From: Streptomyces graminofaciens
Lineage (GTDB): Bacteria; Actinomycetota; Actinomycetes; Streptomycetales; Streptomycetaceae
Direction: 5' to 3'
DNA length: 64,000 nucleotides
Assembly: GCF_030294945.1 (NCBI RefSeq)
Contig: NZ_AP018448.1
Span: 6,416,001-6,480,000, forward strand
The notes beneath the pieces were generated by a model. It was not told the origin of the DNA. It saw nothing but the letters and a program-made list of their open reading frames with translations, and ran no database searches. Shown here one piece after another: positions 24,758-35,200 of the stretch (its first letter is position 1; each line of letters opens with the position of its first letter). Made by a program: the position numbers and the translations under genes.

Positions 24758-24857
24758 GCCAGCCCTCTTCCGCAGCGTACGACGCACCAGTGACCATCGA
24801 GGCACGAACGGTAATCACCGCTCGTCAACCCCTTGCGTAGCGAAGAGGAGAACCGGC

Positions 24858-25112
24858 ATGCGCGCATTCATCGCCCGGCTCTGCGAGGTACTGGTCCTCG
24901 CCCGAAGGCGTCGGCGGGCGACGGCGGCGGCGATCCAGCCGCCCACTCCCGTGCCCGACCCCGCGCCCCTCTTCTACCGGACCCTCGTCCTCCACCATCT
25001 CGACGCACGGCCCCGCGGATCCAGCAAAGCCATCGTGCGGCCCTGCCTCTTCACCTCGGCGGAACTCCGCGCCCACGGCATGACCGAGATCATGGCGGAG
25101 GTCCCCAAGTGA
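24858..25112 (+). CDS. Small hypothetical protein divergent from the XRE gene
   Basis: An 84-aa basic protein (MRAFIARLCEVLVLARRRRR, then a Pro-rich segment and PLFYRTLVLHHLDARPRG). AGAGGAG lies 8 nt before ATG 24858. I do not recognise a family. It overlaps the next gene by 4 nt and shares the intergenic operator region with the XRE gene, so it is a likely member of the same regulatory unit. Confidence 0.65.
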   Translation: MRAFIARLCEVLVLARRRRRATAAAIQPPTPVPDPAPLFYRTLVLHHLDARPRGSSKAIVRPCLFTSAELRAHGMTEIMAEVPK

Positions 25113-25435
25113 CGGACGTGACGGACGTGACGACCGGCCTGCGGCTGCTGCCCTGGACCACCCCCGAGGGCAAACCCTGCTATCTCGACCCGGACACCGC
25201 GCACCCCGGCCCTCTCTCCCTGCTCGCCGACAGCGTGGAGGTGTCACAACTGGGTTCGGCGGAGGAGGTGTTGGGCGGCGGCCGGGCCGTGCTCGTCGAC
25301 GCCACGGCCGGCGAGCACGCCGTACGGTTCGCGCTCACCCGGGCGACCGAGGCGCTGGAGAACGTACTGCGGATCGCGGTCAGCAGGGGGCGGCGACTCG
25401 GCGCGGAGGCCGCGGAGGGCGACGACACCCTCTGA
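25109..25435 (+). CDS. Hypothetical protein, coupled to the preceding gene
   Basis: A 108-aa protein of mixed alpha/beta character (LRLLPWTTPEGKPCYLD; AVLVDATAGEHAVRFALTRA). GTG 25109 overlaps the upstream stop (GTGA) and is preceded by GGAGGT inside the upstream gene, which shows translational coupling. No recognised domain. Confidence 0.65.
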   Translation: MTDVTDVTTGLRLLPWTTPEGKPCYLDPDTAHPGPLSLLADSVEVSQLGSAEEVLGGGRAVLVDATAGEHAVRFALTRATEALENVLRIAVSRGRRLGAEAAEGDDTL

Positions 25436-25446
25436 GCCGCGCCCCC

Positions 25447-25914
25447 TCACCTCCACTCCCCCCACTCCCACAACCGCCGGTGCCACCAACGGTCCACGCG
25501 CCATGTGCGGCGGTCCGCGAACGGGTCGGGGAGGGTGCGGGCGTGGAACTCCGTGTCCAGCCGCCGCACCTGACGGTTCAGTTCGGCGCGGGGCCGGGGC
25601 GGCAGGTGTTCCAGCGCCTCTTCGAGGATGTCTCGGGCGTGGCGTACGTCGTCGAAGGCGTGCCAGTGGCAGTCGCAGTCGGCCATGCGCGGGTAGAGGG
25701 GGCGGCGGCCCGGTGGGCGCAGGAACTCCTCGTACCGGCGCAGGGCGTAGTCGACGGCGCCGAGGTGGAGGCCGGGGGTGAGCAGTTCCAGTCGGTGGAT
25801 CGCCAGACTCGTACGGCTGGACAGGCCGTGGATACGGTCCGGCGGCGGCAGCGACCGCGTACAGGGGCGCGGGTCGTGCGCGGGGCGCAGGGCGCCGGGG
25901 CGACTACGCGGCAT
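25447..25914 (-). CDS. Hypothetical basic protein
   Basis: A 155-aa Arg-rich protein with several Trp, His and Tyr (YALRRYEEFLRPPGRRPLY; WRVDRWWHRRLWEWGEW at the C-terminus). It converges with the previous gene 11 nt away. No known domain is visible. Coding appearance is fair, and the start at 25914 is uncertain. Confidence 0.5.
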   Translation of the reverse strand: MPRSRPGALRPAHDPRPCTRSLPPPDRIHGLSSRTSLAIHRLELLTPGLHLGAVDYALRRYEEFLRPPGRRPLYPRMADCDCHWHAFDDVRHARDILEEALEHLPPRPRAELNRQVRRLDTEFHARTLPDPFADRRTWRVDRWWHRRLWEWGEWR

Positions 25915-26133
25915 CGCCCTTTCGGCGTGCGGCGATGATCGTGTGGGTCGTCGTGCTGGTCATGGACTGGATTGTGGCATCGGTGAGCGCGGGGCGCGCC
26001 CCGTTTTCGGGAAGGTCAGGGAAGGTCAGGGAAGGTCCGGGAAGATCCGCGCAAGACTTGTCGCTGCACGTCGGCGTCCATGCATACGGTGCGGGGGACG
26101 GGGTACGCGTTGCGAGGCGTGTGAGCAGGAAAA

Positions 26134-26162
26134 GGGGCCCGGGGCTCGAAGCCCCGGGCCCC
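26134..26162 (-). terminator. Strong terminator of the 5'-nucleotidase gene
   Basis: A 13-bp perfect stem (GGGGCCCGGGGCT / AGCCCCGGGCCCC) with a CGA loop, then TTTTCC on the minus strand, 32 nt after the stop codon. The rest of 25915-26133 holds only short GGTCAGGGAA repeats (26006-26045). Confidence 0.85.
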
Positions 26163-26193
26163 TTCCTCGGCACCGGTGTCGCAACCCGAAGGG

Positions 26194-28002
26194 TTACTTG
26201 ATGACCGTGATCCGGTTCGCCGCCGGAGGCGTGATCGGGCTCGTCGCCGTCGAGTTGGCCGTCAGGTACTTCTCCAGGGCCGTGAGGTCGTCGGCGCCGA
26301 CCAGGTCGTTGGTGCCCTGGCCGAGCGTGGTGAAGCCGTCGCCGCCGCCCGCGAGGAAGCTGTTCGTCGCGACGCGGTACGTGGCCGTCGGGTCGATGGC
26401 CGCGCCGTTCAGCTTGATGGAGTCGACGACGACGCGGTCCACGCCGGTCTTCGTCAGGTCCAGCGTGTAGGTGAGGCCGGACGAGACCTGGAGGACCTTC
26501 GGGGAGGCCGCGTTCACGCCGGTGACCTGCTCCTTGAGGACCGAGATCAGCTGGGCGCCCGTGAAGTCCTGCAGATTCACCGTGTTGGCGAACGGCTGGA
26601 CCGTGAAGCCCTCCTCGTACGTCACCACACCGTCACCCTCGCTGCCCTTGGCCGCGTAGGTCAGAGGCGCCCGGACGCCGCCGGGGTTCATCAGCGCGAG
26701 GTCCGTCCCGGGGTCCAGCTCCTTGCCGTACGCGAGCTGCGCGTCGGCGATCAGGTCGCCGATCGGGGACTCGGTGCCGGCGTTGGAGATGTCGGCCGAG
26801 ATGTAGCCGATGGGACGGTTGCCGATCGGCGCGGCCAGCGTCCGCCACCTGTCGATCAGGGCCGTCAGGTCGGCGGCCTTCTCGACGTCACGGGTGACCA
26901 CGTGGTTCGCGGACTTCACGGCCGTACGGGAGATGTCACCCGTCCGGCGGTCGTACGTCAGCGTCGTGTCGGTGTAGAGGCGGCCGAAGGACGCGGCCGA
27001 GGTGACCATGCGCGGCTTGCCCGAGGGGTCGTTGATCGTGCAGGCGTACGCGGCGTGCGTGTGGCCCGTGACGAGGGCGTCGACCTTCGGGGTGATCTTC
27101 TTGGCGATGTCCACGATCGGGCCGGATATGCCGTCACCGGCACCGGGCGAGTCGCAGTCGTAGTTGTAGTTCGTGGAGGCGGGCAGGCCGCCCTCGTGGA
27201 TCAGGGCGACGACCGACTTCACGCCCTGGCGCTCCAGCTCCTTGGCGTACTTGTTGATCGTCTGGACCTCGTCCTTGAACTTCAGGCCCTTGACGCCCTC
27301 GGCGGAGACGACACCCGGGGTGTCCTCCAGCGTCACACCGATGAAGCCGATCTTGACGCCGTTCTGCTTCCACACCCAGTAGGGCTTGAGGATCGGCTTG
27401 TTCGTCTTCTTGTTGAGGACGTTCGCGGCGAGGTACGGGAAGTCCGCGCCCTTGAACTTCTTGCCGGGGATGTAGCAGCCGGCGGTCGGGTGGCAGCCGC
27501 CCTTCTGGAGGCGGCCCAGCTCCTTGGCGCCCTCGTCGAACTCGTGGTTGCCGACGCTCGTGACGTCCAGGTCGAGCTCGTTCAGCGCCTCGATGGTCGG
27601 CTCGTCGTGGAAGAGGCCGGAGATCAGCGGGGAGGCGCCGACCATGTCACCGGCGGCCGCCGTGACGGAGTACGGGTGGCCCGCACGCGCCTTGCGCAGA
27701 TGCGTGGCCATGTACTCGACGCCACCGGCGGTGATCGTGGACGTCGTGCCGTCCTCGTGCACCTCGGTCACGCGGCCGGACGAACCGGCCGGGGGCTCCA
27801 GGTTGCCGTGCAGGTCGTTGAAGGACAGCAGCTGCACGTCCTGGTAGCGGCTCGGCTTCTGCTTGCCCGGCTTGCCGTACGACGAGTCGCCGGCCGTGGC
27901 CGTGGTCGCGGCGGCCAGCGCACCGACCGTCGCGAGGCCGGCGGCGACGGCGATGATCCGGCTGCGGCGTCTGCGGCGCTGCGCGTGGGGTGTGGCTGAC
28001 AT
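26194..28002 (-). CDS. Secreted bifunctional metallophosphatase / 5'-nucleotidase
   Basis: A 602-aa exported enzyme. Signal peptide: Arg-rich start, then IIAVAAGLATVGALAAATTATA. The metallophosphatase domain has the metal motifs LLSFNDLHGNL, AGDMVGASPL, GNHEFDEG and VTGHTHAAY. The C-terminal 5_nucleotid_C domain (about residues 400-560) has YRVATNSFLAGGGDGF. It frees phosphate from extracellular nucleotides. In S. coelicolor the matching gene is regarded as part of the phosphate-starvation response. It fits the phosphate theme of the window. ATG 28002 follows AGGGGGG. Confidence 0.92.
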   Translation of the reverse strand: MSATPHAQRRRRRSRIIAVAAGLATVGALAAATTATAGDSSYGKPGKQKPSRYQDVQLLSFNDLHGNLEPPAGSSGRVTEVHEDGTTSTITAGGVEYMATHLRKARAGHPYSVTAAAGDMVGASPLISGLFHDEPTIEALNELDLDVTSVGNHEFDEGAKELGRLQKGGCHPTAGCYIPGKKFKGADFPYLAANVLNKKTNKPILKPYWVWKQNGVKIGFIGVTLEDTPGVVSAEGVKGLKFKDEVQTINKYAKELERQGVKSVVALIHEGGLPASTNYNYDCDSPGAGDGISGPIVDIAKKITPKVDALVTGHTHAAYACTINDPSGKPRMVTSAASFGRLYTDTTLTYDRRTGDISRTAVKSANHVVTRDVEKAADLTALIDRWRTLAAPIGNRPIGYISADISNAGTESPIGDLIADAQLAYGKELDPGTDLALMNPGGVRAPLTYAAKGSEGDGVVTYEEGFTVQPFANTVNLQDFTGAQLISVLKEQVTGVNAASPKVLQVSSGLTYTLDLTKTGVDRVVVDSIKLNGAAIDPTATYRVATNSFLAGGGDGFTTLGQGTNDLVGADDLTALEKYLTANSTATSPITPPAANRITVIK

Positions 28003-28011
28003 GTGCCCCCC

Positions 28012-28046
28012 TGAGGTGAGAGTTAAGAGAAGAGTGAGAACAGGCC
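28012..28046 (-). promoter_or_regulatory. Possible degenerate PHO-box region
   Basis: On the minus strand, TTCTCACTCTTCTCTTAACT and then CTCACC lie just upstream of the nucleotidase start. They loosely resemble 11-bp GTTCACC direct repeats. The match is weak. Confidence 0.25.
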
Positions 28047-28129
28047 CCGTCGAGGCCGAAGCGTAGGGTCAACGCGCGTAGCGCGACAGGGGGTTCGTGG
28101 TTACGACCTGATTGCCGTCGAGGAGGACT

Positions 28130-28252
28130 CATGGCGAAACGGGACCTATGGGGGCGCGCGGCTGTGCCATCCGCGGCTCCGCCGCGGGGTGCGATCAACC
28201 ACATTCAAGCCGCGGCCGCAGGACCACGGCCCCGTCCGAGCTCTTAGGCGCA
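28130..28252. repeat. Dispersed intergenic repeat, copy C
   Basis: The segment around GGGGCGCGCGGCTGTGCC, GCGGCTCCGCCGCGG (a small hairpin) and GCGATCAACCAC, ending GAGCTCTTAGGCGC, belongs to the same family as the repeat before the flavoenzyme gene (48555-48640). It carries no gene. Confidence 0.55.
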
Positions 28253-28279
28253 CGCTCCCGCAGAGCTAACCTCGTACCC

Positions 28280-29248
28280 ATGACCAGCGACGACACCGTC
28301 CGGCCCGGCGCAGCCGCCCGCAGTATCGAAACGCGACTGGAACTCACCCAGGACCAGAAGAACGCCGTCCTCACACTGCTCGACGAAGCCGCCCGCACCG
28401 ACGGCCAACCCGCGGTGTCCGAGCAGGGCCGCCTCCAACTCCGCGGCGGCCCCCGAGAAGGCGTCCGCCACCTCCTGCTCACCGTGGGGGACGACCTCAC
28501 CGGGGCCGACCTCGTCGGATACGCCCAACTGGAGGACACCGACCCCGTCGAGGCCCCGGCCGCCGAACTGGTCGTCCACCCCTCGCACCGGGGCCACGGC
28601 CACGGCCGGGCGCTCGGCGCCGCCCTGCTCGCCGAGTCCGGCAAGCGGCTGCGGGTGTGGGCGCACGGCGGCCACTCCGCCGCCCGGCACCTCGCCCAGG
28701 TCCTCGGCCTCACCCTCTTCCGCGAACTGCGCCAGATGCGGCTCCCGCTCGCCGACTTCGACCCGCCGGAGCCGGTGCTCCCCGAGGGCGTGACCGTTCG
28801 TACGTTCGTCCCCGGCGAGGACGACGCGGCCTGGCTCGCGGTGAACGCCGAGGCCTTCGCCCACCACCCCGAACAGGGCTCCCTCACCCAGCGCGACCTC
28901 GACGACCGCAAGGCCGAGCCGTGGTTCGACCCGGCCGGCTTCTTCCTCGCCGAGCGGCACAGCGGTGAGGGCGAGAACGGCACCGCCGAACTCATCGGCT
29001 TCCACTGGACCAAGGTGCACGCCACCGAACAGCGCGGCGAGGTCTACGTCGTGGGCGTCCGCCCCGGCGCCCAGGGCGGCGGCCTCGGCAAGGCGCTCAC
29101 CACGATCGGCCTGCGCCACCTGGCCGCCCAGGGCCTGCCCACCGCGATGCTCTACGTCGACGCCGACAACAAGGCGGCGGTGACGGTGTACGAGCGCCTG
29201 GGATTCGTCACGTACGAGACGGACCTGATGTACCGCAGTGAAACCTGA
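28280..29248 (+). CDS. mshD: Mycothiol synthase
   Basis: A 322-aa protein with two GNAT acetyltransferase domains in tandem. The N-terminal one ends with HPSHRGHGHGRALG; the C-terminal catalytic one has VYVVGVRPGAQGGGLGKALT and YVDADNKAAVTVYERLGF. This is MshD, which transfers acetyl-CoA to Cys-GlcN-Ins in the last step of mycothiol synthesis, the main thiol of actinobacteria. Length is normal. It is followed by a strong hairpin and stands alone. Confidence 0.95.
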   Translation: MTSDDTVRPGAAARSIETRLELTQDQKNAVLTLLDEAARTDGQPAVSEQGRLQLRGGPREGVRHLLLTVGDDLTGADLVGYAQLEDTDPVEAPAAELVVHPSHRGHGHGRALGAALLAESGKRLRVWAHGGHSAARHLAQVLGLTLFRELRQMRLPLADFDPPEPVLPEGVTVRTFVPGEDDAAWLAVNAEAFAHHPEQGSLTQRDLDDRKAEPWFDPAGFFLAERHSGEGENGTAELIGFHWTKVHATEQRGEVYVVGVRPGAQGGGLGKALTTIGLRHLAAQGLPTAMLYVDADNKAAVTVYERLGFVTYETDLMYRSET

Positions 29249-29280
29249 CTTACCGGTTACAGCCGGAGTTACCCACAGAC

Positions 29281-29309
29281 AGGGGGCGGTGTTGTTGACA
29301 CCGCCCCCT
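29281..29309 (+). terminator. Terminator of mshD
   Basis: A 12-bp perfect stem (AGGGGGCGGTGT / ACACCGCCCCCT) with loop TGTTG, 33 nt after the mshD stop. Confidence 0.8.
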
Positions 29310-29316
29310 CTCTTGC

Positions 29317-29352
29317 ACCACCCTTTCACTACTCAATTAGTGAAAGGGTGGT
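29317..29352. promoter_or_regulatory. 36-bp palindromic operator of the YtrA-type GntR gene
   Basis: Arms ACCACCCTTTCACTA (29317-29331) and TAGTGAAAGGGTGGT (29338-29352) are perfect over 15 bp with a CTCAAT spacer. The right arm overlaps the ribosome site and the upstream GTG candidate of the GntR gene, so binding would block its own operon. A TTGACA stands at 29295-29300. Confidence 0.8.
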
Positions 29353-29359
29353 TGTTCGA

Positions 29360-29853
29360 GTGGTCGAGTACCGCATCGACCGGCGCAGCGGTGTCGCCAC
29401 CTATGTGCAGATCGTCCAACAGACCAAACAGGCCCTGCGGATGGGCCTGTTGGAGCCCGGGGACAAGCTCCCCACGGCCCGAGAGGTCGTCGAGGCCACC
29501 GCCATCAACCCGAACACCGTGCTGAAGGCCTACCGCGAGCTGGAGCGCGAGGGCCTGGTCGAGGCCCGCCGCGGCCTCGGCACGTTCGTACGGAGGTCGC
29601 TGGGCACCACGCCCGCCGACTCCCCGCTGCGGACGGAGCTGGACGCGTGGGCCGTGCGGGCCCGGGAGACCGGGCTGGAGCGGGACGACGTGGAGGCGCT
29701 CTTCACATCCGTGCTGGACCAGCACTTCAAGCAGGACTTCGAGCAGGACTTCGAGCAGAACACCGAGCAGGACACCAAGCAGAAGTTCAAGCAGAACTTC
29801 GAGCAGGACGACCACAAGCAGGACCACAAGCAGGACATCAAGGGGGACGAGGC

Positions 29854-29857
<4 letters not shown>
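29360..29857 (+). CDS. YtrA-type GntR regulator with acidic/Gln repeat tail
   Basis: A 165-aa repressor. The winged helix (residues 8-75: YVQIVQQTKQALRMGLLEPG, LPTAREVVEATAINPNTVLKAYREL) is YtrA subfamily, which typically controls ABC transporter operons. The short dimer region is followed by a tail of KQDFEQ/EQDTKQ-type repeats (about residues 120-160) coded by 12-15-bp direct repeats. GTG 29360 is chosen; GTG 29348 is in frame. It overlaps the ABC ATPase gene by 4 nt. The palindrome in front points to autorepression. Confidence 0.88.
29725..29850. repeat. 12-15-bp direct repeats coding the GntR tail
   Basis: Units such as gagcaggacttc and cacaagcaggac recur about ten times, coding acidic/Gln/Lys hexapeptide-like repeats at the C-terminus. 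Confidence 0.8.
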
Positions 29858-30791
<934 letters not shown>

Positions 30792-30795
<4 letters not shown>

Positions 30796-31778
30796 GCACG
30801 CTGACCGCGACGCGTGTCGAGGCACCGGCCCACCCGGTGAGCCCGGCCCGGGGCCTGATCAGGGCCGTGTTCCGTCTGCATCAGGCCGCGCTGTGGTTCT
30901 GGGCGCTGCTGGTGGTCCTGATCGCCGGCGCGCTCCTGTGGGCCGCCGGACCGGGGCTGGACGCGGCCTGGGCCGAGTATCTGAGGAGTGACTGCGCGAG
31001 AATCGACTACTGCGAGACGGGCCCGGCGTACAACCGCTACGGCACGGCCGTCTCCCTCGGCACCGCCGTCCTCATCATCGCCCCGCTCCTGGTCGGCGCC
31101 TGGGCCGGCGGTGCGCTGATCGCCCGCGAGCTGGAGCTCGGCACCGCCCGGCTGGCCTGGACCCAGTCCGTCACCCCGACCCGCTGGCTGGCCGCCAAGC
31201 TCGCCGTCCCGGGCGCGGTGATCGTCTCGGGGACGGTCCTGCTGACCCTGCTGCACCGGCTGGTGTGGGCGCGGGAGACCGAGCTGCGCAGCGCGCTGGC
31301 GACACGGGACTGGTTCACCGCCACGACCTTCGCGGCCAACGGCACCCTCGCCACCGCCTACGCCCTGCTCGGCCTGGCCGTCGGTGTCCTCGCGGGCCTG
31401 CTGCTGCGCCGCTCGCTGCCGGCGCTCGGCCTGGGCGCCCTCGGGACGGGCGTCGTCATGGCCGCGCTCCGGTTGAACCGGCATCGCATGTGGCCGGTCG
31501 AAACCAGCACCTCGAAGACCCCGAAAGATCTGTCGTTGACGGGTGACCTCGTCGGAAACGGCCTCATCACCGCCTCGGGCGAGCGGTACGGGAACCTCGC
31601 GTGCGAGGAGGTCGACTGCGGCAGGAAGGACGTCGTCGGCTACTACACCGAGTTCCACCCCTCCTCCCACTTCTGGCCCATGCAGCTGGTGGAGACGGGC
31701 ATCGTCCTCGCCCTCGCCGCCGCGCTGGTCCTGGGCTCCTTCTGGCTGCTGCGCCGCCGGACGGGAGGCGCCGGATGA
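30792..31778 (+). CDS. ABC-2-type membrane permease, subunit 1
   Basis: A 328-aa protein with about six membrane helices (ALWFWALLVVLIAGALLWAA first; LVETGIVLALAAALVLGSF last) and an external loop with four Cys (DCARIDYCE; ACEEVDCG). The segment ARELELGTARLAWTQSVTPTRWL is almost the same as in the next gene, so the two permeases are paralogues. It overlaps the ATPase gene by 4 nt. The substrate is unknown; YtrA-type systems often answer cell-wall-active agents. Confidence 0.88.
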
Positions 31779-32566
31779 CCACGGCCACGGCCGCCCCGCG
31801 CGGCGGCCCGCGCCTCCGGGGTCCGGTCTGGACCGTGCTGCGCGTGCACCGCTCCGCCCTGCTGGTGTGGGCCGCGTTCATCCTGCTCATGGTCGGGTGG
31901 ACGCTCTGGCTGCAGTTCAGCACGGAGGCCGCGGTGCGCGCGGAGAAGGCCTCCTGCGGGCCGCCGGGGTGCAAGGATTTCGAGGCCATGTTCGCCTACT
32001 CCCAGGGCATGGACATGGTCGGCACCCTGATCGCCTACTCCTCCTGGAGCGTGGCCGCCTGGGCGGGGGCCGCACTGACCGGCCGCGAGCTGGAGCAGGG
32101 CACGGCCCGGCTGGCCTGGACCCAGTCCGTCACCCCCGTCCGCTGGCTCACCACCAAGCTCGCGGTGCCCGCCGTGGTGCTGATCGTCGGCACCACCGCC
32201 CTGTCCCTGCTCTACCGCTGGGCCTGGGGACGGAACCGCGACCTGATGGGCGACGACTGGCACGTCACCGAGCCGTTCCTGAACCGGGGCCCCGCGGTCG
32301 TGGCGTACGCCCTGTGCGGGCTGGCCGTGGGCGCGCTGGCCGGCCTCGCCCTGAGGCGGGCGCTGCCCGCGCTGTGCGTCGCCGCCGGGTTCATGGCCTG
32401 GTTCCACGCGTACCTGACCAGCCACACCTCGGGGACGATGGCGAACGAGGAGCATTCGGCGTCCGGCTATTGGCCGCTGCACCTCATGGTCACCGGCATC
32501 GTCCTCACCGTTGCCGCCCTCGCCACCGCCGCCGCCTTCTGGACCCTGCGCCGCCGCATCCGCTGA
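31775..32566 (+). CDS. ABC-2-type membrane permease, subunit 2
   Basis: A 263-aa paralogue of the preceding permease with about six helices (ALLVWAAFILLMVGWTLWL to LMVTGIVLTVAALATAAAF). It shares GRELEQGTARLAWTQSVTPV and an external Cys pair (SCGPPGC). It overlaps the upstream gene by 4 nt and ends the operon. With the ATPase the two would form a heterodimeric exporter. Confidence 0.88.
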   Translation: MTTATAAPRGGPRLRGPVWTVLRVHRSALLVWAAFILLMVGWTLWLQFSTEAAVRAEKASCGPPGCKDFEAMFAYSQGMDMVGTLIAYSSWSVAAWAGAALTGRELEQGTARLAWTQSVTPVRWLTTKLAVPAVVLIVGTTALSLLYRWAWGRNRDLMGDDWHVTEPFLNRGPAVVAYALCGLAVGALAGLALRRALPALCVAAGFMAWFHAYLTSHTSGTMANEEHSASGYWPLHLMVTGIVLTVAALATAAAFWTLRRRIR

Positions 32567-32605
32567 GACCTCCCGACCGGCATGCCCCTCCTACGGGGGG
32601 AGGGG

Positions 32606-32656
32606 CGTGCCAAAGGCGTACCCGGGGCGTATCCGGGGCGTACCCGGGCCCTCCGG
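32606..32656. repeat. 12-bp direct repeats (ggcgtayccggg) upstream of ppk
   Basis: Three adjacent copies of ggcgta[ct]ccgggg between the permease gene and ppk. The remainder of 32657-32965 shows no gene; it includes a continuous in-frame extension of ppk from ATG 32750 and a TGTAAT that could be a -10 box about 30 nt before the chosen ppk start. Confidence 0.6.
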
Positions 32657-32965
32657 TGGCTCCCTGAAAACCCCGCGAGCCTCCCCCAGATATCCCGCAC
32701 GTAAGGTCGCCGTAACCGGCGATTCAGACGGCCTTGCGACGCTTCGGCAATGAACCCCGTCGTGCCCGAGCCCTCGCCACCCCCACGCAACGGCCCTCGC
32801 AGCGGGAAGAGCGCGGGGAGCGGCGACCATGCCGCCGATGTCGTCGCCAGGATCGACGCGGACATCGCCCAGAACGCCACCGCGAACGCCACCTCGAAAG
32901 TCGCCGCGCTCCCACCAGCCCTGTCCGACGCGCCTGTAATGCTGGCAGCGCGGAACAATGGTCCT

Positions 32966-35200
32966 ATGAGCCAGTCCAACGCCCAGGCGCCCCAGGTCCA
33001 GCACGCTCAGCCCTCCGTGGGCTCGATAGCCGCGCATCGCCCGCACACGGTGTCCGCGGTGGTCTCCGACCTGGAACCCGACATCGACGCCGACCTCGAC
33101 GCCTACGAGGAGGCCCCGTACGACGGCGCCGAGCTGCCCCAGGGCCGCTTCCTCGACCGGGAGCGCAGCTGGCTCGCGTTCAACGAGCGCGTCCTGGAGC
33201 TGGCCGAGGACCCGAACACCCCGCTCCTCGAGCGGGCCAACTTCCTGGCGATCTTCGCCAGCAACCTGGACGAGTTCTTCATGGTCCGGGTGGCCGGTCT
33301 GAAGCGCCGTATCGCCACCGGCGTGGCCACCCGCTCCGCCTCCGGGCTCCAGCCCCGCGAGGTACTGGAGATGATCTGGGCCCGCTCGCGCGAGCTCATG
33401 GCCCGGCACGCCGCCACCTTCCACGAGGACATCGCCCCGGCGCTGGCCGAGGAGGGCGTGCACCTGGTCCGCTGGAGCGAGCTGACGGAGAAGGAGCAGG
33501 CCCGCCTGTTCACCCTCTTCAAGCACCAGATCTTCCCGGTCCTCACCCCGCTGGCCGTGGACCCGGCCCACCCCTTCCCGTACATCTCCGGCCTGTCCCT
33601 GAACCTGGCCGTGGTCGTGCGGAACCCGGTCTCCGGCCACCGCCACTTCGCCCGCGTCAAGGTCCCGCCGCTGCTCTCCCGCTTCCTGGAGGCCTCTCCG
33701 AACCGGTACGTGCCGATCGAGGACGTGATCGCGGCGCACCTGGAGGAGCTGTTCCCGGGCATGGAGGTGCTGGAGCACCACACCTTCCGCCTCACCCGCA
33801 ACGAGGACCTGGAGGTCGAGGAGGACGACGCCGAGAACCTGCTCCAGGCCCTGGAGAAGGAACTCATGCGGCGCCGCTTCGGGCCGCCGGTGCGCCTGGA
33901 GGTCGAGGAGTCCATCGACCAGTACGTCCTCGACCTGCTGGTACGGGAGCTGAAGATCTCCGAGGCCGAGGTGTACCCGCTGCCGGGCCCCCTCGACCTC
34001 ACCGGCCTCTTCGGCATCTCCGGTCTCGACCGGCCCGAGCTGAAGTACCCGAAGTTCATCGCGGGCACCCACCGCGATCTGGCGGAGGTCGAGTCGGCGT
34101 CGCCGCCCGACATCTTCGCCGCGCTGCGCGAACGGGACGTCCTGCTCCACCACCCGTACGACTCGTTCTCGACCTCCGTGCAGGCCTTCCTGGAGCAGGC
34201 GGCGGGCGACCCGGACGTCCTCGCGATCAAGCAGACGCTGTACCGCACCTCCGGCGACTCCCCGATCGTCGACGCGCTCATCGACGCGGCCGAGTCCGGC
34301 AAGCAGGTCCTCGTCCTCGTCGAGATCAAGGCCCGCTTCGACGAGCAGGCCAACATCAAGTGGGCCCGCAAGCTGGAGGAGGCCGGCTGCCATGTCGTCT
34401 ACGGCCTCGTCGGCCTGAAGACCCACTGCAAGCTGTCCCTGGTGGTCCGCCAGGAGGGTGACACGCTCCGCCGCTACAGCCACGTCGGCACGGGCAACTA
34501 CCACCCGAAGACGGCCCGTCTGTACGAGGACCTGGGCCTGCTGACGGCGGACCCGCAGGTCGGAGCCGACCTCTCCGACCTGTTCAACCGCCTGTCGGGC
34601 TACTCGCGCCGCGAGACGTACCGCCGTCTCCTCGTCGCCCCCAAGTCCCTGCGCGACGGTCTGATCGCGCGCGTCAACAAGGAGGTCCAGCACCACCGTG
34701 CCGGACGTCCCGCGTACGTCCGTATCAAGGTCAACTCGATGGTGGACGAGGCGCTCATCGACGCCTGCTACCGGGCCTCGCAGGCCGGGGTGCCGGTCGA
34801 CATCTGGGTGCGCGGCATCTGCGCCGTACGCCCCGGCGTCACGGGCATGTCGGAGAACGTCCGCGTACGGTCCGTCCTCGGCCGCTTCCTCGAACACTCC
34901 CGGATCTTCGCCTTCGGCAACGGCGGCGAGCCCGAGGTGTGGTTCGGCAGCGCCGACATGATGCACCGCAACCTCGACCGCCGGATAGAGGCCCTGGTAC
35001 GGGTCACCGACCCGGCCCACCGGGCGGCCCTCAGCCGTCTGATGGAGACCGGTATGTCCGACACGACCTCCTCCTGGCACCTGGGCCCGGACGGCGAGTG
35101 GACCCGGCACTCGACCGACGCCGACGGCCAGCCCCTGCGCAACGTCCAGGAGATGCTCATTGACGCCCGGAGGCGCCGGCGTGGCACAGCAACACCTTGA
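32966..35200 (+). CDS. ppk: Polyphosphate kinase 1
   Basis: A 744-aa Ppk1 that builds polyphosphate from ATP reversibly. Conserved blocks: N-terminal [20 protein letters not shown], catalytic phospho-His region [14 protein letters not shown] (about residue 505), [14 protein letters not shown] and the C-terminal [12 protein letters not shown] 32966 is chosen; ATG 32750 would add 72 residues of low-complexity sequence not typical of the family. In S. lividans ppk is PhoP-controlled and affects antibiotic production. It is coupled to the CHAD gene, which overlaps its 3' end by 20 nt. Confidence 0.93.
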   Translation: MSQSNAQAPQVQHAQPSVGSIAAHRPHTVSAVVSDLEPDIDADLDAYEEAPYDGAELPQGRFLDRERSWLAFNERVLELAEDPNTPLLERANFLAIFASNLDEFFMVRVAGLKRRIATGVATRSASGLQPREVLEMIWARSRELMARHAATFHEDIAPALAEEGVHLVRWSELTEKEQARLFTLFKHQIFPVLTPLAVDPAHPFPYISGLSLNLAVVVRNPVSGHRHFARVKVPPLLSRFLEASPNRYVPIEDVIAAHLEELFPGMEVLEHHTFRLTRNEDLEVEEDDAENLLQALEKELMRRRFGPPVRLEVEESIDQYVLDLLVRELKISEAEVYPLPGPLDLTGLFGISGLDRPELKYPKFIAGTHRDLAEVESASPPDIFAALRERDVLLHHPYDSFSTSVQAFLEQAAGDPDVLAIKQTLYRTSGDSPIVDALIDAAESGKQVLVLVEIKARFDEQANIKWARKLEEAGCHVVYGLVGLKTHCKLSLVVRQEGDTLRRYSHVGTGNYHPKTARLYEDLGLLTADPQVGADLSDLFNRLSGYSRRETYRRLLVAPKSLRDGLIARVNKEVQHHRAGRPAYVRIKVNSMVDEALIDACYRASQAGVPVDIWVRGICAVRPGVTGMSENVRVRSVLGRFLEHSRIFAFGNGGEPEVWFGSADMMHRNLDRRIEALVRVTDPAHRAALSRLMETGMSDTTSSWHLGPDGEWTRHSTDADGQPLRNVQEMLIDARRRRRGTATP

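Noticed and set aside
26176..27999. Plus-strand frame across the 5'-nucleotidase gene
   Set aside because: Mirror of a gene with signal peptide and all metallophosphatase motifs.
32750..32965. 72-residue N-terminal extension of Ppk
   Set aside because: Low-complexity and not part of conserved Ppk; ATG 32966 retained, although the long form cannot be excluded.
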